A stretch of DNA of 64,000 nucleotides. It comes from Candidatus Onthenecus intestinigallinarum (GTDB lineage Bacteria; Bacillota; Clostridia; Christensenellales; Aristaeellaceae). Each line of letters starts with the position of its first letter. The stretch's first letter is position 1. Location: contig DVFJ01000015.1 of the NCBI GenBank assembly GCA_018713325.1, positions 39,800 through 103,799 on the forward strand, written 5' to 3'. Below, one piece after another: positions 8,817 to 17,769 of the stretch. Both the position numbers and the translations under genes were made by a program. The notes beneath the pieces are model-generated. The model did no database searches, was not told the DNA's origin, and saw nothing but the letters and a program-made list of their open reading frames with translations.

Positions 8817-10238
8817 TTACAGGATCTCGCCGTCGCACAGCTCGCCGCGCAGCGTGCTCTCGCCCGCGGAGCTGACGCGCACGGGCACGATCTTGCCCAC
8901 GAGCGAACGCTCGCCCGGGAAGTTGACCGTGACGCCGTACTCGTCCTTGCCGGCCAGCTGCCGCGCATCGCGCCGGGACGCGCCGTCCACCAGCACGCGA
9001 TGGACGCTGCCGACCATCGCCTGCAGGCGGGTTCGCGTATTCTCCTTTTGCAGGGCGATGAGTTCCTCGATCCGCCGGGTGGCGGTCGCCTCGTCGATGC
9101 GCCCGTCCATGGATGCGGCGCGCGTCCCTTCCCGCGGCGAAAAGATGAACGTGAACGCCGCGTCGTAGCCGACCTCGCGCACGAGCGAGCAGGTCTGCTG
9201 AAAGTCCTCCTCCGTCTCGCCCGGATAGGCGACGATCAGGTCCGTCGTCAGCGCAATGTCGGGGATGCGCTCGCGCAGACGGCGCACGCGCTCCAGGTAC
9301 TGCGCGCGCGTATAGCGGCGGTTCATCGAGGCGAGCACGCGGTCGCTGCCCGACTGCACGGGCAGGTGCAGCGCGTGGCAGATGTGCCTTGCGCCGGCCA
9401 TGACCTCGATCAGTTCGTCGGACAGGTCCTTGGGATGGCTCGTCATGAAGCGGATGCGGTCGATGCCGACCTCGTCCAGCGCCCGCAGCAGTTGCGGGAA
9501 CGTCATGCCGTCCTGCAGGTCGTTGCCGTAGGAGTTGACGTTCTGCCCCAGCAGCATGATCTCGCGCACGCCGTCCGCCTTGAGCGCGCGCGCCTCCTGC
9601 AGGATCGCCTCGGCGCTGCGCGAGCGCTCCCGCCCACGCACATAGGGCACGATGCAGTACGAGCAGAAGTTGTTGCAGCCGTACATGATCGTGATGTAGG
9701 CGTGCGTGGGGCTCTGGCGGCACACGGGCAGGTCTTCGGGGATGTGCCCCTCGTCGTCCTGCACGACCTCCACGACGCGCCGGCGCGTGGTCAGCGCCTG
9801 CGCCATGAGTTCCGGAAAGCGGTACAGGTTGTGCGTGCCCAGCGCGATATCGACGAACGGATACTGGCGCAGTAGCCTCTCGGCCATGCCGGGGCGCTGC
9901 ACCATGCAGCCGCACACGCCGATCATCCGCTCCGGCCGCTCTTTTTTGAGTTCCTTGAGCCATGTCACATTGCCCAGCGCGCGGCGCTCGGCGTTGTCGC
10001 GGATGCAGCAGGTGTTGAACAGCACGAAGTCCGCATCCTCGCGCCGCTCGACCGGCTCCATGCCCATCTCGCGCAGCATGCCCGCGAGCGTCTCGCTGTC
10101 GTGCTCGTTCATCTGGCACCCGTAGGTGACGATGCAGTATGTCCGGGGCCGGCCCGGCATCTGCGCGATCTCGCGCATCCGTTCGCGCTGGCGTTCGATC
10201 TCCTCGCGCGCCACCAGCGCAGGCTGTGTTCTTCTCAT
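8817..10238 (-). CDS. miaB: tRNA-2-methylthio-N6-dimethylallyladenosine synthase
   Basis: MiaB is a radical SAM methylthiotransferase that converts i6A37 (made by MiaA) to ms2i6A37. The 473-aa protein shows the N-terminal UPF0004 domain with TYGCQMNEHDSE (about residue 37), which binds the auxiliary [4Fe-4S] cluster. The radical SAM motif is CNNFCSYC (about 184-191), and a TRAM domain lies at the C-terminus. The ~35-residue extension before the first Cys is common in Firmicutes MiaB. The gene starts 4 nt after rng and is followed by ymcA. Confidence 0.96.
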   Translation of the reverse strand: MRRTQPALVAREEIERQRERMREIAQMPGRPRTYCIVTYGCQMNEHDSETLAGMLREMGMEPVERREDADFVLFNTCCIRDNAERRALGNVTWLKELKKERPERMIGVCGCMVQRPGMAERLLRQYPFVDIALGTHNLYRFPELMAQALTTRRRVVEVVQDDEGHIPEDLPVCRQSPTHAYITIMYGCNNFCSYCIVPYVRGRERSRSAEAILQEARALKADGVREIMLLGQNVNSYGNDLQDGMTFPQLLRALDEVGIDRIRFMTSHPKDLSDELIEVMAGARHICHALHLPVQSGSDRVLASMNRRYTRAQYLERVRRLRERIPDIALTTDLIVAYPGETEEDFQQTCSLVREVGYDAAFTFIFSPREGTRAASMDGRIDEATATRRIEELIALQKENTRTRLQAMVGSVHRVLVDGASRRDARQLAGKDEYGVTVNFPGERSLVGKIVPVRVSSAGESTLRGELCDGEIL

Positions 10239-10242
10239 TTCC

Positions 10243-11658
10243 TCATTCCTTCCGGTTCAGGCTTGGCAGCGGGATCGCCTCCGCGGGCAGCGCCTCGCCC
10301 GTGCAAAGCGCCGTCAGTGCGAACGTCCCGGGCCGCATCCTTGCGTCTGCAAGCGCATAGACCGCGCAGCCCGCCGGCGCATGCAGGGCGCACAGCGCCT
10401 CCTGCGCAGACGGATGCACGCGCACCAGCAGCGCCGCCTCGCTGCCGCCGGCCGCGCGACGTCTCGCCTGCAGCAGCGCGCGCCGCGCGGTCTCCTCCAC
10501 GCCGGGCACGCGCCCGCTCCCGCCGCATACGGGGCATGGACGCTCCAGCTGCTCGTGCAGCGGGCTGGCCAGGCGCTTGCGCGTCAGCTCCACGAGCCCC
10601 AGCGGGGTCATATCCACAATATGGACCTTCGCGCGGTCGGCCGCGGCCGCCTCGCGCAGGGCCTCCAGCAGGGCCGCATTGTGCGCCCCGTCCTTCATGT
10701 CGATGAAGTCGATGACGACGATGCCGCCGATGTCGCGCAGGCGCAGCTGCCGGACCGCCTCGCGCGCGGCCTCGAGGTTGACCTTCAGCGCGGTCTCCTC
10801 CAGATCCGTCCGGCCCGTGCACTTGCCGGAGTTGACGTCGATGACCGTCAGCGCCTCGCAGCAGTCGATCACCAGGTATCCGCCGCAGTCGAGCCACACG
10901 CGCCGCTCCAGCGCACGCTCCAGCTTTTGCTCGATGCCCGCCAGGTCAAACAGCGGCATGCCGTCCGCCACGCGCTGCACGACGCCTTCGGGCACCCATG
11001 CGGGCAGCGCCTGCGCCGCGCCCTGCACGCACACGCGGACCGTCTCAGGCGTGAGCAGATCCCGCAGCATGCGCGAAAAGAGGCCCTCCTCCTGCCAGAC
11101 GAGTCCCGGCGCGCCGCGCATCGCATACGCGCGCTCGATCTCCCGCCAGCGCTGCGCGAGCAGGCGCGCCTCCTCTTCAATCTCCCGCGCATCCGCCTGC
11201 GCCGCCTGCGTGCGCAGCACCAGCGCGCAGCCCTCGGGGCACGCGTCGCGGCACGATTCCAACAACCGCGCGCGCTCCGCCTCGGGCAGCTTGCGCGACA
11301 CGCGCACGCCCGCTTCGCCGGGGCTGAGCACGCACAATCGCCCGGGCAGCGCGATGCGCCGCGTCAGGCGCAGGCCCTTCGTGCCGCCGGGCGGATCGGC
11401 CTCCACCTGCACGAGCAGCTCGTCGCCCGCGCGCACCTCGCCAGCATGCACGGGCAGGAACGCATTCTTCTCCAGGCCCACATCCACAAACGCCGCCTGC
11501 ATGCCCGAAAGCACGCGCTGCACGCGCCCCTTGTAGATGCTGCCCGTCTGCTTGCGCTCGCCCGCGCGCTCCTGGGCGTACTCGCACAGCAGGCCGTCCT
11601 CCACCGCCGCCAGACGCGACAGGTCCGGCCCGAGCTCCAGATAGAGTTCCCGCCGCAT
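10243..11658 (-). CDS. rng: Ribonuclease G/E family endoribonuclease
   Basis: The 471-aa protein is the RNase E/G catalytic module. It has an S1-like RNA-binding fold at about residues 35-120 (GSIYKGRVQRVLSGMQAAFV), the metal-binding catalytic region around VIDVNSGKCTG and VVIDFIDMK, and the zinc-link motif CPVCGGSGR (about 383). There is no E. coli-type RNase E scaffold tail, so it is RNase G-like. It would cut AU-rich single-stranded RNA in rRNA maturation or mRNA decay. The chosen ATG overlaps the DUF2344 stop by 1 nt (TGATG). Confidence 0.9.
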   Translation of the reverse strand: MRRELYLELGPDLSRLAAVEDGLLCEYAQERAGERKQTGSIYKGRVQRVLSGMQAAFVDVGLEKNAFLPVHAGEVRAGDELLVQVEADPPGGTKGLRLTRRIALPGRLCVLSPGEAGVRVSRKLPEAERARLLESCRDACPEGCALVLRTQAAQADAREIEEEARLLAQRWREIERAYAMRGAPGLVWQEEGLFSRMLRDLLTPETVRVCVQGAAQALPAWVPEGVVQRVADGMPLFDLAGIEQKLERALERRVWLDCGGYLVIDCCEALTVIDVNSGKCTGRTDLEETALKVNLEAAREAVRQLRLRDIGGIVVIDFIDMKDGAHNAALLEALREAAAADRAKVHIVDMTPLGLVELTRKRLASPLHEQLERPCPVCGGSGRVPGVEETARRALLQARRRAAGGSEAALLVRVHPSAQEALCALHAPAGCAVYALADARMRPGTFALTALCTGEALPAEAIPLPSLNRKE

Positions 11659-12338
11659 CACAGGTCGATCAGCGGGACGGCCTGCCCATCCCGCACGCCG
11701 TACAGCCCCGTGCGGTGGACGCGAACCGCATCGGCCTGCGCGTCCGCAAAGCGCTCCAGCGCGCCGACAAGCACGTCGGGCTTGAGGGTGGCGGCTTCCT
11801 CAAACGACACGCGCGCCTTGAGCAGCGCCTCGTTCTGCGTGCGCTGCACGACGCGCAGTTCATGGATCATGGGGCGGATGTCGACCAGCTTTTCGCCGCT
11901 CTTCGTCCTGCGGATGGCCATGACGGACGTCTGCTGCAAAAACGCCTCCAGGCTGTCCGCAATGCGCGGCGCGCCTTCACCCTCCAGGCGGATGTCATAC
12001 GACGCCTGCTTGAGCATGCCCATCAGCGCCGGATGGCGGTCGTCCGCCGGGACGACGCGCGACGCGCGCAGCGCCGGCGGCAGCACGCGGTTCATCCGCT
12101 CGAGGCACTCATCTGCGGGCACATCGCGCGTGAGCAGCACGTCCAGGATCTCATGGTCACCCGAAATGCCCACCGACAGCGCCGACGCAAACGACATGAC
12201 GACGTGCGGACTGAATCCCTTTGAATAGGCGATGGGCAGGCCGCTGCGGCGCAGCGCGCGCTGCATGGTGCGCTGCAGGTCGAGCAGGCCCAGGTGGCGC
12301 ACGCTCTGCGCCTTCTGAAACTGAAGAAACATCCTCAC
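11658..12338 (-). CDS. DUF2344/TIGR03936 radical SAM-associated protein
   Basis: The 226-aa protein matches the DUF2344 (TIGR03936) family, recognised by the start FLQFQKAQSVRHLGLLDLQR and the YSKGFSPHVVMSFASAL block. In Firmicutes and other bacteria this family is encoded beside or fused to a TIGR03960 radical SAM protein, as here, where the two genes overlap by 4 nt. Its biochemical role is unknown. The frequent link to rng and tRNA-modification genes hints at RNA metabolism, which is inference. The start is GTG 12338 with GGGAGG 10 nt upstream; ATG 12332 is the alternative. Confidence 0.87.
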   Translation of the reverse strand: MRMFLQFQKAQSVRHLGLLDLQRTMQRALRRSGLPIAYSKGFSPHVVMSFASALSVGISGDHEILDVLLTRDVPADECLERMNRVLPPALRASRVVPADDRHPALMGMLKQASYDIRLEGEGAPRIADSLEAFLQQTSVMAIRRTKSGEKLVDIRPMIHELRVVQRTQNEALLKARVSFEEAATLKPDVLVGALERFADAQADAVRVHRTGLYGVRDGQAVPLIDL

Positions 12339-14197
12339 CGAGCGCCCGCCTCCCCCATGTGCTTTTTGCAGGATTCCGCCATGCGCTGCATGCCGCAGCC
12401 CTGGCAGTCCTGGCGGCAGTCGGGCGTCGTCACGCCCTGCAGCGCGCGCTCCCGCTCACGCCACAGATAGCGCTGCGTGACGCCCGCATCGATGAACGCC
12501 CAGGGCAGCAGCTCGTCCCGGCTGCGCTCGCGGCAGGCGTAGAAGTGCGGATCGAGTCCGCAGTCGCCGAACGCGGCGATCCACTCGTCGTACTTGAACT
12601 GATCGGACCAGCCGTCGAACCGGCAGCCGCGCCGCCAGGCCGCCTCCAGCACGTCCGCCAAGCGGCGGTCGCCGCGGGCGAAGCACGCCTCCATGAACGA
12701 GACGTGCGGCTCATGCCAGTTGAACTCCACGCCCTTGATGCGCATCTTCTCGCGCAAAAAGCGCTGCTTTTCCTCCAGGCGCTCCAGCGTGTCCTGCGCG
12801 TCCCACTGGAAGGGCGTGAACGCCTTGGGCACGAAGCACGCCGCGCTGCACGTCACGCGCAGGCCGCGGGCGCGCACGCCGCGCGGGATCTGGAAATACT
12901 GCTGGACGACCTTCTGCGCCAGGTCCGCGATGCCGGAAAGGTCGTCCTCCGTCTCGGTGGGCAGGCCCATCATGAAGTAGAGCTTGACGCTGCTCCAGCC
13001 GCCCTCGAACGCGTCGTGGACGGAGGAGATCAGGTCCTCCTCGGTGATGCCCTTGTTGATGACGTCGCGCAGGCGCTGGGTGCCCGCCTCCGGCGCGAAC
13101 GTCAGGCTGGTCTTCTTGACGCGCTGCGTCTCCTTGAGCGTCTCCTTGACCTCGCTGTCCAGGCGCAGTGACGGCAGCGAGATGGACACGCGGCGCTCTT
13201 CAAAGCGCTGCATCAGCTCGTGCGCCAGGCGCGGCAGGCACGAGTAATCGCCGGTGGACAGCGACGAGAGCGAGATGTTCTCGTAGCCCGTCGCCTCGAA
13301 CTGGCGCTGCGCCAGGCGCAGCAGCGTCTCAACGCTGCGCTCGCGCACCGGGCGGTAGAGCATGCCCGCCTGGCAGAAGCGGCACCCGCGGGTGCAGCCG
13401 CGCAGCACCTCGAGCATGATGCGGTCGTGCACGATCTCGGTATAGGGCACGATCACGTCCTCGGGATAGGCGGCCGCGTCCAGGTTCTGCACGAGGCACT
13501 TGCGCACGACCGCAGGCGCCGCCGCGTCGATGGGCGCAAACGAGGCGAGCGTGCCGTCGGCATGATAGCTGGCCTCGTACAGCGAGGGCACGTACACGCC
13601 CGGAATGGCCGCCAGGCGGCGCAGGCATTCCTGCCGGCTGACACCCGAGCGCTTGCACTCGCGCACCACGTCGATGGTCTGCCCGGTGCTCTCCTCGCCG
13701 TCGCCGATGACAAACGCGTCGATGAACGCGTGCAGCGGCTCGGGGTTGAACGCGCACGGGCCGCCCGCGAGCACGATGGGATCCTCCCAGGTGCGCCCGG
13801 CGCTGCGCAGCGGGATGCCGGCCAGGTCGAGCAGCTCCAGGATGTTGGTGTAGCTCATCTCATATTGCAGCGTCACGCCGAGCATGTCGAACCGGCGCGC
13901 GGGCGTGCGCGTCTCCAGCGAGAAGAGCGGCACGCCCGTCTGGCGCATCAGGTCGGCCATGTCGACCCACGGCGAATAGACGCGCTCGCACAGCGCGTCC
14001 TCCCGGCGGTTGATCACGTCGTACAGGATCTTGGAACCCAGGTGCGACATGCCGACCTCATACACATCCGGAAACGCAAAGAGGTAGTGAATGTCCACGC
14101 TTTCCCAGGGCTTGACGATGCAGTTCATCTCGCCGCCCGTGTAGCGCGCGGGCTTCTGCACGCGGTCGAGCAGGGCGTCGATCTTTTCCCGTACCAA
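12335..14197 (-). CDS. TIGR03960-family B12-type radical SAM protein
   Basis: This 620-aa protein heads the operon. The cobalamin-binding-like domain is N-terminal. The radical SAM core has CTRGCRFCQAG (about residue 270), with Cys at the three cluster positions, and the later segments LRLDSEVKETL and LYFMMGLPTET are typical of this family. The C-terminus has a CRQDCQGCGMQ cysteine cluster that may hold a second Fe-S centre. The reaction is unknown. The start is TTG with GGAGG 7 nt upstream. Transcription should begin at the consensus promoter 14257-14285. Confidence 0.88.
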   Translation of the reverse strand: MVREKIDALLDRVQKPARYTGGEMNCIVKPWESVDIHYLFAFPDVYEVGMSHLGSKILYDVINRREDALCERVYSPWVDMADLMRQTGVPLFSLETRTPARRFDMLGVTLQYEMSYTNILELLDLAGIPLRSAGRTWEDPIVLAGGPCAFNPEPLHAFIDAFVIGDGEESTGQTIDVVRECKRSGVSRQECLRRLAAIPGVYVPSLYEASYHADGTLASFAPIDAAAPAVVRKCLVQNLDAAAYPEDVIVPYTEIVHDRIMLEVLRGCTRGCRFCQAGMLYRPVRERSVETLLRLAQRQFEATGYENISLSSLSTGDYSCLPRLAHELMQRFEERRVSISLPSLRLDSEVKETLKETQRVKKTSLTFAPEAGTQRLRDVINKGITEEDLISSVHDAFEGGWSSVKLYFMMGLPTETEDDLSGIADLAQKVVQQYFQIPRGVRARGLRVTCSAACFVPKAFTPFQWDAQDTLERLEEKQRFLREKMRIKGVEFNWHEPHVSFMEACFARGDRRLADVLEAAWRRGCRFDGWSDQFKYDEWIAAFGDCGLDPHFYACRERSRDELLPWAFIDAGVTQRYLWRERERALQGVTTPDCRQDCQGCGMQRMAESCKKHMGEAGAR

Positions 14198-14242
14198 AGG
14201 GCGTCCTCCATTCCGGCGCGTCAGGCGCGCTCGATCGTCTTT

Positions 14243-14908
14243 ATGGACTACCCTTTATTGTATCGCGTCTTGCGCCCGCGGTCAAGCCACATTCGCCCGG
14301 CATTTTCTGCGCGCGCCAACGAGCCGTGGGGCGAGGGCGCGCCCGCGCCGCTCCTGCTGGTGGGCAGGACGCTGCGGGGCGAGACGGTCTGGCGGTTCGG
14401 GATGCAGGCGGAGCCCGGCTTCGCCGGCCGGGCGCAGGCGCTCCTGTCCAGCGGCGCCTGGGATCCTGACGCCGTGCCGGATGCGCTCGGCCTGCGCCGC
14501 TGCGTGCACGAGGTATGCCTGTACCATTCGGGCGGCGCGCCGTCGCCTGCGGGCTGCCGGCTGCTGACGCCGCGCGACGCGGCCCTGCTGGCAGAGACCT
14601 TTCCCGAGGAGGTGGAGGAGCTGCCGGCCGCCACGCCCTTCGTCGGCCGCCTGCTGGACGGGCGCATCGTCTGCGTCTGCCGCAGCGTGCGCAAGGGCCG
14701 CGCCTACGAGGCGGGCATTGAGACGCTGGCGTCCTGCCGCCGTCAGGGGCATGCGCTCTGCGCGCTGAGCGCCTGGACGGCCGAGGTTTTGCGCCTTGGC
14801 GTCGTGCCCCTGTACGCCGCGCATGCGGACAACGCGCCGTCCCTCTCGCTGGCCAAGAAAGCCGGGTACCTCCCCTATGCGCACACGTTCGAATACTTCT
14901 GCGACTGA
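14243..14908 (+). CDS. GNAT-like acetyltransferase
   Basis: The C-terminal half shows a GNAT fold pattern: the VRKGRAYEAGIETL segment in the acetyl-CoA-binding position, then a terminal segment with NAPSLSLAKKAGYLPY typical of the last helix and strand. The N-terminal ~150 residues are not recognisable to me, and the acceptor substrate is unknown. The start is uncertain: ATG 14243 lacks a clear ribosome-binding site, and a strong opposing promoter occupies the first 15 codons, so a later start is possible. It is a lone plus-strand gene between two minus-strand operons and ends at a bidirectional terminator. Confidence 0.65.
   Translation: MDYPLLYRVLRPRSSHIRPAFSARANEPWGEGAPAPLLLVGRTLRGETVWRFGMQAEPGFAGRAQALLSSGAWDPDAVPDALGLRRCVHEVCLYHSGGAPSPAGCRLLTPRDAALLAETFPEEVEELPAATPFVGRLLDGRIVCVCRSVRKGRAYEAGIETLASCRRQGHALCALSAWTAEVLRLGVVPLYAAHADNAPSLSLAKKAGYLPYAHTFEYFCD
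14257..14285 (-). promoter_or_regulatory. SigA promoter of the rSAM-rng-miaB-mutSL-miaA operon
   Basis: TTGACC (14285-14280), a 17-nt spacer and TACAAT (14262-14257) on the minus strand form a near-perfect vegetative promoter about 60 nt before the TTG start at 14197. It lies inside the 5' end of the divergent GNAT reading frame as drawn here. Confidence 0.85.
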
Positions 14909-14912
14909 CGGC

Positions 14913-14962
14913 AAAAGGCGATGCGCCGTCCCCACACGGGGCGCGCATCGCCTTTTTTCTTT
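14913..14962. terminator. Bidirectional terminator between GNAT and spoIVA
   Basis: A 14-bp GC-rich hairpin (arms 14913-14926 and 14943-14956) is flanked by A residues on the left and T residues on the right. It can end both the plus-strand GNAT gene and the minus-strand spoIVA transcript. Confidence 0.8.
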
Positions 14963-14973
14963 TGGGGCGCGGC

Positions 14974-16452
14974 TCACAGCAGGATGCAGATCATGCCGCC
15001 GTTGCCCTCGTTGATGATGCGGCTGAGCGTCTGGCGCACCTTCTCCTGCACGTCCGGCGGCATGCGCATCAGCTTGGTGGACAGGCCCTCGCGCATCAGG
15101 TCGTCCAGCGACTTGCCGAACAGGTTGGTCGACCAGATCTTGGCCGGGTCCTGCTCGAAGCCCTCCAGCAGGTACTGTACGAGCTCCTCGGACTGCTGCT
15201 CCGTGCCCACGACGGGCGAGACCTCGGTCTCGATGTCCACGCGGATCATGTGTAGCGACGGCGCGCTGGCCTTGAGCCGCACGCCGAAGTGGTTGCCCTG
15301 GCGCACGATCTCCGGATCGCTGAGGCGAAGCTCCTCCATGCCCGGCGCGACCAGGCCGTAGCCCGTCTCGCGCACGGAGGAGAGCGCCTGCGCGACGTGG
15401 TCGTACTCGCGCTTGGCCTCGACCAGCTCCTTCATCAGGCGCAGCAGGTGCGCGTCGCTTCGGATCTGCGTGCCGCAGTGCTCGCCGAGAATGCGGTTGA
15501 ACAGCCCCTCCCGCAGCGGCAGGTCGTAGCCGACCTCGCCGCGCCCCAGGTCCGCGCCGCTGCGGACCGCGGGCAGCGCATAGGGCGAATCGTCAAACGC
15601 CCGCGCGATCTCCCCGCTCTCCCGCACGCGCATGCCGGGCCGGGCCGCCTCGCGCACGCGGCCGACGAGCTCCTGCAAAAGCCAGTGCTGATCGTCCAGC
15701 GCCAGCGCCCAGGCGGGCAGGCCCACGCGCACCTCGCGCAGCGGGAACTCCTGCAGTACCTGCATGAGCACGTCCTGGATATCGTCCACGTCCATCTCGC
15801 GCACGTTTTTGAGCAGCACCGGCACGCCGTACTGCTCCTGCAGCGACGTGCGCAGCGCGCGCGCGCCGGCATCCTGCGGGTCGGCGACGTTCAAAACGAC
15901 GACAAACGGCTTTTCCAGCCCCTTGAGCTCGCGCACGACGCGCTCCTCCGCCTCGACGTATGCGCTGCGCGGAATGTCCGTAAAGCTGCCGTCCGTCGTC
16001 ACCACCAGGCCGATGGTGCTATGCTCGGCGATGACCTTGCGCGTGCCGATCTCGGCCGCCTCCTCAAAGGGCATGTCGCGCTCGCTCCACGGCGTCTTGA
16101 CCATGCGCGGCGCCTCGTCCTCCTGCGTGCCCATTGCGCCGGGCACGAGATAGCCCACACAGTCGACCAGGCGCACGTTCGCGGCCGCATCGGGCGCAAA
16201 TTGCACGCTGACCGCCTCGCCCGGCACGAACTTGGGCTGCGTGGTCATGATCGTGCGCCCGGAGCCGCTCTGCGGCAGCTCATCGCGCACGCGCTCGCGC
16301 TTGCGCGCGTTGTCGATGCGGTCCATCACCAGCTGCTCCATGAACCGCGTGATCAGCGTGGACTTGCCCGTGCGCACCGGCCCGACGACGCCGATGTAGA
16401 TGTCGCTGTCCGTGCGGCTGGCGATATCCCGGTACAGGTTCGTCTGCTCCAT
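14974..16452 (-). CDS. spoIVA: Stage IV sporulation protein A, spore-coat basement ATPase
   Basis: SpoIVA polymerises with ATP hydrolysis on the forespore outer membrane and is the platform for coat assembly. The 492-aa length is exactly in family range. The N-terminal Walker A is GPVRTGKST (about residues 24-32). The family-typical C-terminus ends NGGMICILL. In Bacillus spoIVA is transcribed by SigE in the mother cell; a CATACCAT element upstream resembles a SigE -10, but its -35 is poor. GGGAGG lies 9 nt before the ATG. Confidence 0.97.
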   Translation of the reverse strand: MEQTNLYRDIASRTDSDIYIGVVGPVRTGKSTLITRFMEQLVMDRIDNARKRERVRDELPQSGSGRTIMTTQPKFVPGEAVSVQFAPDAAANVRLVDCVGYLVPGAMGTQEDEAPRMVKTPWSERDMPFEEAAEIGTRKVIAEHSTIGLVVTTDGSFTDIPRSAYVEAEERVVRELKGLEKPFVVVLNVADPQDAGARALRTSLQEQYGVPVLLKNVREMDVDDIQDVLMQVLQEFPLREVRVGLPAWALALDDQHWLLQELVGRVREAARPGMRVRESGEIARAFDDSPYALPAVRSGADLGRGEVGYDLPLREGLFNRILGEHCGTQIRSDAHLLRLMKELVEAKREYDHVAQALSSVRETGYGLVAPGMEELRLSDPEIVRQGNHFGVRLKASAPSLHMIRVDIETEVSPVVGTEQQSEELVQYLLEGFEQDPAKIWSTNLFGKSLDDLMREGLSTKLMRMPPDVQEKVRQTLSRIINEGNGGMICILL

Positions 16453-16479
16453 GCTTGCATCCCTCCCACATGTCACAGG

Positions 16480-16487
16480 ATGGTATG
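16480..16487 (-). promoter_or_regulatory. Possible SigE -10 element for spoIVA
   Basis: CATACCAT on the minus strand, 28 nt before the spoIVA start, has one mismatch to the SigE -10 consensus CATACAHT. No good ATA element is found 16-18 nt upstream, so this is tentative. Confidence 0.3.
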
Positions 16488-16532
16488 CAGCCCGTCCGCG
16501 CGGTAGTACCGGTCTTTGGGACTGACGCGGCA

Positions 16533-16573
16533 GCGGCCCCGTCCGCCGGAGATCCTCTGGCAGGCGGGGCCGC
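16533..16573 (-). terminator. GC-rich hairpin after htrA without a T-run
   Basis: Arms 16533-16546 and 16561-16573 form a strong hairpin 4 nt past the htrA stop on the minus strand. No T-run follows, so it may be an mRNA 3' end-stabilising structure or a weak terminator rather than a classic intrinsic one. Confidence 0.4.
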
Positions 16574-16577
16574 CCTC

Positions 16578-17711
16578 TCATGCCTGCGCCGCGTCCTGGG
16601 CCGTGAGCGTGACATCGATCTGGATCGTCTCGCCCAGCGGGATGGGGTCGTTGACCGTCAGCTCCGGCAGGTCCGGCACGCGGTAGATCGTGAGCGTCAC
16701 CACGTCGCCGATGGAGCGGGTGTTGATGGCGTTGGTCAGGTCCGTGTGCTGGCGCACGCGCTCGCCGTCGATGGCCAGCACGATGTCGCCCGCGCGCACG
16801 CCTGCGCGTTCGGCCGCGCCGCCCGTCTGCACGGCGCTGACGTACACGCCCGCCGGCAGCGCGCCGGCCTCGGGCTCCTCGGTGCCGCGGATGGTGGAGA
16901 CGGTGACGCCCAGCTTGGGCCGCGTCACCTGGCCGAAGCGGATGAGGCTCTCCACGATGGGGCGCACGACGTCGATGGGGATCGCCATGCCGATGCCCTC
17001 GATGCTCGCGCCAAAGCCCACCGAGCTGAACTTCATCGACGGGATGCCGATGAGCTCGCCCTTCGTGTTGAACATGCCCCCGCCGCTGTTGCCGGAATTG
17101 ATCGCCGCGTCCGTCTGGATCATCTTGACGATGGAGTTTTCGATCTCGCGGTTCAGGCCGCTGACGACGCCCACGGTGACGGTGTCGGCGAACTGTTGGC
17201 CCAGCGGGTTGCCCACGACGATCGCCCAATCCCCCACGCGCACGGACGCCGGGTCGGCCATGGTGACCGCGGGCAGGCTGCCCTCCGTCGCCTGCAGGAC
17301 GGCCAGATCCGTCAGCTCGTCATAGCCGACGAGCTTGGCGTCGATCAGCTCGCCCTGCCAGATCAGCTGGATCTCCTGCGCGTTCTGGATGACGTGGTAG
17401 TTGGTGACGACGTGCCCCTGCGTGGTGATGACCACGCCCGAGCCGGACGCCTGCTCGACGGACTCCGTGCGCCCGGTGTACAGGCTGAACGCGTGCGTCT
17501 TGTTGCTGACCCCGACCACGCAGGGCATGACGACCTCCACAACGTCGGCAAAGGGGCTGTCCGTCCCCTCCAGCACGCGCACGTACTCGCCCTCGGCGTA
17601 GGCGCGCACGCCGGGCGCGCCGTTCGCGCCGATCCCCGTCAGCACGGCGGCCGAGGCGATCATCGTGACCGCCGCGGCGCACGCCAGGTATCCCATCCAA
17701 TGCCGCTTCAA
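16578..17711 (-). CDS. HtrA/DegP-like membrane-anchored serine protease
   Basis: The 377-aa protein has an N-terminal membrane anchor (about residues 5-28), a trypsin-like domain and a C-terminal PDZ domain (about 270-345). The catalytic triad is complete: His in TNYHVI (about 104), Asp in DELTDLAVL (about 134) and Ser in NSGNSGGGMFN (about 210). Such proteases degrade misfolded proteins outside the membrane. The start is TTG 17711, preceded by GGGAGG; the longer upstream frame lacks a ribosome-binding site. It lies between mutS2 and spoIVA on the same strand. Confidence 0.92.
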   Translation of the reverse strand: MKRHWMGYLACAAAVTMIASAAVLTGIGANGAPGVRAYAEGEYVRVLEGTDSPFADVVEVVMPCVVGVSNKTHAFSLYTGRTESVEQASGSGVVITTQGHVVTNYHVIQNAQEIQLIWQGELIDAKLVGYDELTDLAVLQATEGSLPAVTMADPASVRVGDWAIVVGNPLGQQFADTVTVGVVSGLNREIENSIVKMIQTDAAINSGNSGGGMFNTKGELIGIPSMKFSSVGFGASIEGIGMAIPIDVVRPIVESLIRFGQVTRPKLGVTVSTIRGTEEPEAGALPAGVYVSAVQTGGAAERAGVRAGDIVLAIDGERVRQHTDLTNAINTRSIGDVVTLTIYRVPDLPELTVNDPIPLGETIQIDVTLTAQDAAQA

Positions 17712-17769
17712 AGCCGCACCTCCCTCTTCACGTCCCGTAGTGTGCGCAGGCGCGCGCCCGATTATCACA

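Noticed and set aside
5582..8875. Very long plus-strand open frame (over 1000 codons) opposite mutS and ymcA
   Set aside because: Antisense shadow of MutS codon usage; no ribosome-binding site and composition dominated by Arg, Leu, Val, His and Ala.
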